From an uncultured Eubacteriaceae bacterium (GTDB taxonomy: Bacteria; Bacillota; Clostridia; Lachnospirales; Lachnospiraceae), in contig CAMEUH010000100.1 of the NCBI GenBank assembly GCA_945938055.1, forward strand, positions 1 to 8,428: DNA of 8,428 nucleotides, written 5' to 3'. This document shows, in pieces, positions 6,761 through 8,428 of the stretch. The position numbers and the translations under genes were made by a program. Numbering within the stretch: the first letter of the stretch is position 1; each line of letters opens with the position of its first letter. A model generated the notes under the pieces. The model did no database searches, had not been told where the DNA came from, and saw only the letters and a program-made list of their open reading frames with translations.

Positions 6761-6775
6761 TTCAAAATTTTTGAA
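6761..6775. repeat. 15-nt perfect palindrome upstream of the DHFR gene
   Basis: The sequence ttcaaaa-t-ttttgaa lies 20 bases before the DHFR start and just left of the stop of the small remnant at 6779. It may be a regulatory site or a weak RNA hairpin in the leader. At this base composition chance is also possible. Confidence 0.3.
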
Positions 6776-6778
6776 ACT

Positions 6779-6910
6779 TTAGTTTGCATTAGCATTCGCA
6801 GACAGCTTAGAGCACACTTCTTCAATTTTTGTCCCCTCGGGCACAAAATCTATGCTTTTACCCCCGTAACAATATGACGGTCTCTCTTTCGTCCGTATGC
6901 GCGAACAAAA
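6779..6910 (-). pseudogene. C-terminal remnant of an unidentified small protein
   Basis: An open frame of 43 codons between two stops reads ...RTKERPSYCYGGKSIDFVPE, then GTKIEEVCSKLSANANAN-stop. It has protein-like composition and ends 38 bases before the DHFR start. No ATG, GTG or TTG exists in frame, and the preceding stop (6911-6913) belongs to the next remnant. It therefore seems to be a start-less gene tail, or a small gene whose ATG was lost (an ATA stands where a start would fit). I do not recognise the family. The terminal NANAN comes from a short AATGC tandem. Confidence 0.4.
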
Positions 6911-7018
6911 CTATACTTCGACAAGCACTTTCCGCTTACCATTTCTCTTACCATTTTCTCGAACTATCAAACCTTTTTCCTGCATTTCAACAGTTCTTCC
7001 AACGATAAATCTAAAGTG
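6911..7018 (-). pseudogene. C-terminal coding remnant, winged-helix-like, behind the ORF6N gene
   Basis: Thirty-five codons read HFRFIVGRTVEMQEKGLIVR, then ENGKRNGKRKVLVEV-stop. The segment resembles the last helix and wing of a winged-helix domain (V-x-x-M-x-EKGLIVR-x-GKR-G), but the match is generic. It begins in a different frame inside the ORF6N gene's end. Removing one base in the CTTT at 7013-7016 would join ...SAIQSAKMTL to RFIVGRTVEMQ in one frame. This suggests that the foreign tail of the ORF6N protein and this piece were once one gene. Confidence 0.35.
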
Positions 7019-7036
7019 TCATTTTGGCACTTTGAA
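7010..7036. repeat. Imperfect palindrome related to the one at 7738-7764
   Basis: The arms aaagtg (7013-7018) and cactt-t (7028-7033) flank a 9-nt centre that can add two more pairs. On the minus strand the 27-nt stretch agrees with the perfect palindrome at 7738-7764 at 20 of 27 positions (shared TTCAAAGT...ACTTT). It covers the end of the ORF6N reading frame. Confidence 0.35.
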
Positions 7037-7973
7037 TCGCACTTTCATTGTCAAAATCAACATGTATATATCTGTTTTTCAATTCATAATCAGCATTCAT
7101 CAAACCATAATCCAGAACTATCAATCTGTCATGGCAGTCTGCGTTCGGTTTAATTCTGAGTGGTGGATATTCTTGTATAAAATCGCTTACTACCGCCGTT
7201 GTCAAAAAACCTCTTGTTCCATGACCATTTTCTGTAAACAAAACAACTTCCACACCGGCTTGCTTCTGCGATAATAGCTGTAAAGTCTTTGTATTCACAT
7301 AATCATCCACTACATAAATACTCTTTTTTGCCTGCTGATATATATCTATGTATGCTGCATCAGCCTCAAACTTCTGTCCTTTATAAATAACAAAATTTTT
7401 GAAATCCTTATTTGAGACAAAATTTTCATTAAGTGTGTCTATGCTCTTTTGAATAACTTGAATATCTTGTTCTGTTTTCTTCTGTCTATCAGCCATATTT
7501 GACATTTGTACAGAAATTTCTGATACTCTCGCACTTACAAGATGCATCTCCGCCTGTGTGACAAACTGCTGGTTTTGTTTTATATAATGACGCATTTCAC
7601 GAAATGCACGCATAATAAAAATGCTTTGCTGTTCTGCAAGCTCACCTCTTAGAACGGTAGCAAGCATATAAATACCTTGCTCCGTGAATGCAAATGGTAA
7701 TTTTTTTATATTAGTTCCCCTTCTATCTCCATTTTCATTCAAAGTCGCAATTTGCGACTTTGAAAAATTTTCCGGAATCTCATCCTTTGTCAGCTGAAAC
7801 ATAAAATCTTCCGGAAACCTTGCGATATTACGTTTTACCTGCTCATTCAAACGCTTCACTTCATACCCATAAATCTCAGCCAAATCATAATCAAGCATAA
7901 CCTGCTGTCCCCTTATGATATATACTCGATTACATATATTATCTACTGTCATTAATTCTGTACTTTCTGCCAT
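7011..7973 (-). CDS. ORF6N-domain protein with PLD-like C-terminal part, tail replaced
   Basis: This phage-type DNA-binding protein has 320 residues from the ATG at 7973. A second ATG at 7985 would add four residues, but AGGAGG abuts it directly, whereas 12 bases separate it from the ATG at 7973. Numbering from the longer form, the ORF6N domain (about 12-135) shows VYIIRGQQVMLDYDLAEIYG, RNIARFPEDFMFQLT and LPFAFTEQGIYMLATVLR. A coiled coil follows (about 140-190). A phospholipase-D-like module (about 203-294) has AAYIDIYQQAKKSIYVVDDY, VVLFTEN and CHDRLIVLDYG. Relatives continue with a phrase like YH-GAS-KDAG; here LMNADYELKNRYIHVDFDNE and a stop follow instead, so the last part of the PLD-like fold is missing. 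It is downstream of the HTH protein at 8031 and probably in the same transcript. The family often occurs in prophages; its biochemical role is unclear. Confidence 0.85.
   Translation of the reverse strand: MAESTELMTVDNICNRVYIIRGQQVMLDYDLAEIYGYEVKRLNEQVKRNIARFPEDFMFQLTKDEIPENFSKSQIATLNENGDRRGTNIKKLPFAFTEQGIYMLATVLRGELAEQQSIFIMRAFREMRHYIKQNQQFVTQAEMHLVSARVSEISVQMSNMADRQKKTEQDIQVIQKSIDTLNENFVSNKDFKNFVIYKGQKFEADAAYIDIYQQAKKSIYVVDDYVNTKTLQLLSQKQAGVEVVLFTENGHGTRGFLTTAVVSDFIQEYPPLRIKPNADCHDRLIVLDYGLMNADYELKNRYIHVDFDNESAIQSAKMTL
7738..7764. repeat. Perfect 27-nt palindrome inside the ORF6N coding region
   Basis: The arms ttcaaagtcgcaa and ttgcgactttgaa surround a single central t (7751). On the minus strand the site encodes FSKSQIATLN, a part of ORF6N proteins where I remember an SQIAT-like phrase, so part of the symmetry may follow from conserved protein sequence. 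A perfect 13+1+13 palindrome is nevertheless far beyond chance. It may be a binding site or an RNA hairpin. Confidence 0.7.
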
Positions 7974-7994
7974 CTGTACACTCATCCTCCTACA

Positions 7995-8021
7995 AATTGT
8001 GCAACAGGCTGTTGCACAATT
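7995..8021. repeat. Perfect 27-nt palindrome between the HTH and ORF6N genes
   Basis: The arms aattgtgcaacag (7995-8007) and ctgttgcacaatt (8009-8021) surround one central g. It begins about 10 bases after the HTH stop and ends a few bases before the TAGGAGG of the ORF6N gene. It is either an operator for a dimeric HTH protein or a strong mRNA hairpin controlling ORF6N translation. No U-run follows on the minus strand beyond TTT, so a terminator is less likely. Confidence 0.75.
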
Positions 8022-8030
8022 ACCAATACA

Positions 8031-8258
8031 TTATCTATTTGTTGGTTCATCGCCCTTGTCATCCTTATTTTTTTTATCACACAACCTCTCCATTTCAACC
8101 TTATATGCCATCAATCGCAAAAGATACTGCGGAACCCTTCTATTTCCCAATTCCCAATCTGTTTCCGTCATATAAGGAATTTCAAAGTACTCACAAAATT
8201 CTTTTCGATTCATACCGGTACTTTCTCTTAGTTTTCTTAATTCTTCTCTTGTTTCCAT
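8031..8258 (-). CDS. Small HTH DNA-binding protein (module partner of ORF6N)
   Basis: This 75-residue protein has an N-terminal helix-turn-helix, METREELRKLRESTGMNRKE, EIPYMTETDWE and RVPQYLLRLMAYK, followed by a charged, probably disordered tail (DKKNKDDKGDEPTNR). It is a paralogue of the HTH protein at 5968-6180, identical at 26 of the first 52 positions. Their leaders are also alike: AGGGGTGAACTATGGA here and GAGGTGAAACTATGGA there. The start at 8258 has GGGGTG four to five bases upstream, and a near-consensus promoter with an operator-like palindrome precedes it. It probably binds DNA as a dimer and represses its own promoter. The ORF6N gene begins about 45-60 bases downstream across a 27-nt palindrome. 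Confidence 0.85.
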   Translation of the reverse strand: METREELRKLRESTGMNRKEFCEYFEIPYMTETDWELGNRRVPQYLLRLMAYKVEMERLCDKKNKDDKGDEPTNR

Positions 8259-8268
8259 AGTTCACCCC

Positions 8269-8285
8269 TTTATGCATTGCATAAA
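8269..8285. promoter_or_regulatory. 17-nt palindromic operator at the HTH transcription start
   Basis: The sequence tttatgca-t-tgcataaa is a perfect palindrome centred on 8277. It lies 4-20 bases downstream of the -10 box, covering the expected transcription start (about 8282) and ending 10 bases before the start codon. That is a classical place for an autorepressor to bind. The assignment to the adjacent HTH protein is inference. Confidence 0.55.
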
Positions 8286-8288
8286 TTA

Positions 8289-8317
8289 ATTATATGTTTT
8301 TTATTTTACAAGGTCAA
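8289..8317 (-). promoter_or_regulatory. Sigma-A-type promoter of the islet
   Basis: On the minus strand TTGACC (8312-8317) and TATAAT (8289-8294) are separated by exactly 17 bp, 5/6 and 6/6 matches to consensus. It is the best promoter in the window and would start transcripts near 8282, just before the HTH gene. It may serve all minus-strand genes down to 5784. Confidence 0.8.
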
Positions 8318-8330
8318 TAATCTATTTCCG

Positions 8331-8372
8331 CAAAAATAATGAACCTCGGTAAAAATCGCTTTTCACCGAGGT
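8331..8372 (-). terminator. Intrinsic terminator of a gene beyond the right edge
   Basis: The arms acctcggt (8343-8350) and accgaggt (8365-8372) form a perfect 8-bp stem, with a further AAAA/TTTT pairing inside. On the minus strand the stem is followed by TCATTATTTTTG, a moderate U-tract. The plus side (aaactttaatctt) is less convincing. It would end an operon entering from the right and insulate the promoter at 8289-8317. The last 56 bases (8373-8428) show nothing I can assign. Confidence 0.6.
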
Positions 8373-8428
8373 AAACTTTAATCTTATTATTATATTATGT
8401 TCAAAGTTCCTTCACATGCATATATACA

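Noticed and set aside
6403..6774. Plus-strand open frame of 123 codons
   Set aside because: It lies opposite the DHFR gene, whose motifs are unmistakable.
6897..7274. Plus-strand open frame of 125 codons
   Set aside because: It is antisense to the ORF6N gene end and the remnants; it looks like a low-complexity shadow with no Shine-Dalgarno.
1..8428. CRISPR array, tRNA, rRNA, riboswitch or retron-like RNA
   Set aside because: No spaced direct repeats, cloverleaf, or conserved riboswitch core was recognised by eye on either strand.

Overview
The window is AT-rich DNA with strong AGGAGG-type ribosome binding sites. Its protein families are typical of gut Clostridia: hybrid kinases with a 7TM sensor, small HTH/KilA-N/ORF6N modules and a CPBP-type membrane protein. 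I infer a Lachnospiraceae-like Firmicute; the genus cannot be told from this sequence. Nearly every credible gene lies on the minus strand, so the window is best read from right to left.

Region 1 (about 8428-5201) is an accessory islet. A minus-strand terminator (8343-8372) closes whatever lies off the right edge. A near-consensus promoter (TTGACC, 17 bp, TATAAT) then drives a small HTH protein and an ORF6N/PLD-like phage-type protein whose C-terminal end has been replaced. Next come two short coding remnants, an intact dihydrofolate reductase with Glu at the catalytic-acid position, a second small HTH protein paralogous to the first, and a KilA-N protein broken after about 60 residues. The KilA-N fragment runs into a mid-gene fragment of an unrelated XRE-type regulator. 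No good minus-strand terminator is seen until 5208-5235, so one long transcript is possible. A truncated plus-strand gene (5369-5623) with an intact promoter and Shine-Dalgarno lies inside this unit.

Region 2 (5026-1257) is a two-gene signalling operon whose genes overlap by an ATGA. It encodes a tandem-receiver response regulator (first receiver degenerate, second canonical) and a 1001-residue 7TM hybrid histidine kinase with HisKA, HATPase, REC and Hpt domains. All the modules of a phosphorelay are present, but no DNA-binding or enzymatic output domain is.

Region 3 (1250-1) is a second minus-strand unit. An operator-like repeat region precedes a CPBP-family membrane protein lacking the motif-1 glutamates, a winged-helix regulator that probably controls the unit, and the first 24 codons of another small protein that runs off the left edge.

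The most notable points are the pair of HTH plus KilA-N/ORF6N modules bracketing a probably trimethoprim-insensitive DHFR, two perfect 27-nt palindromes around and inside the ORF6N gene, and several recombination scars marking this as a decaying mobile-element or prophage islet. I found no tRNA, rRNA, CRISPR array or intact transposase.
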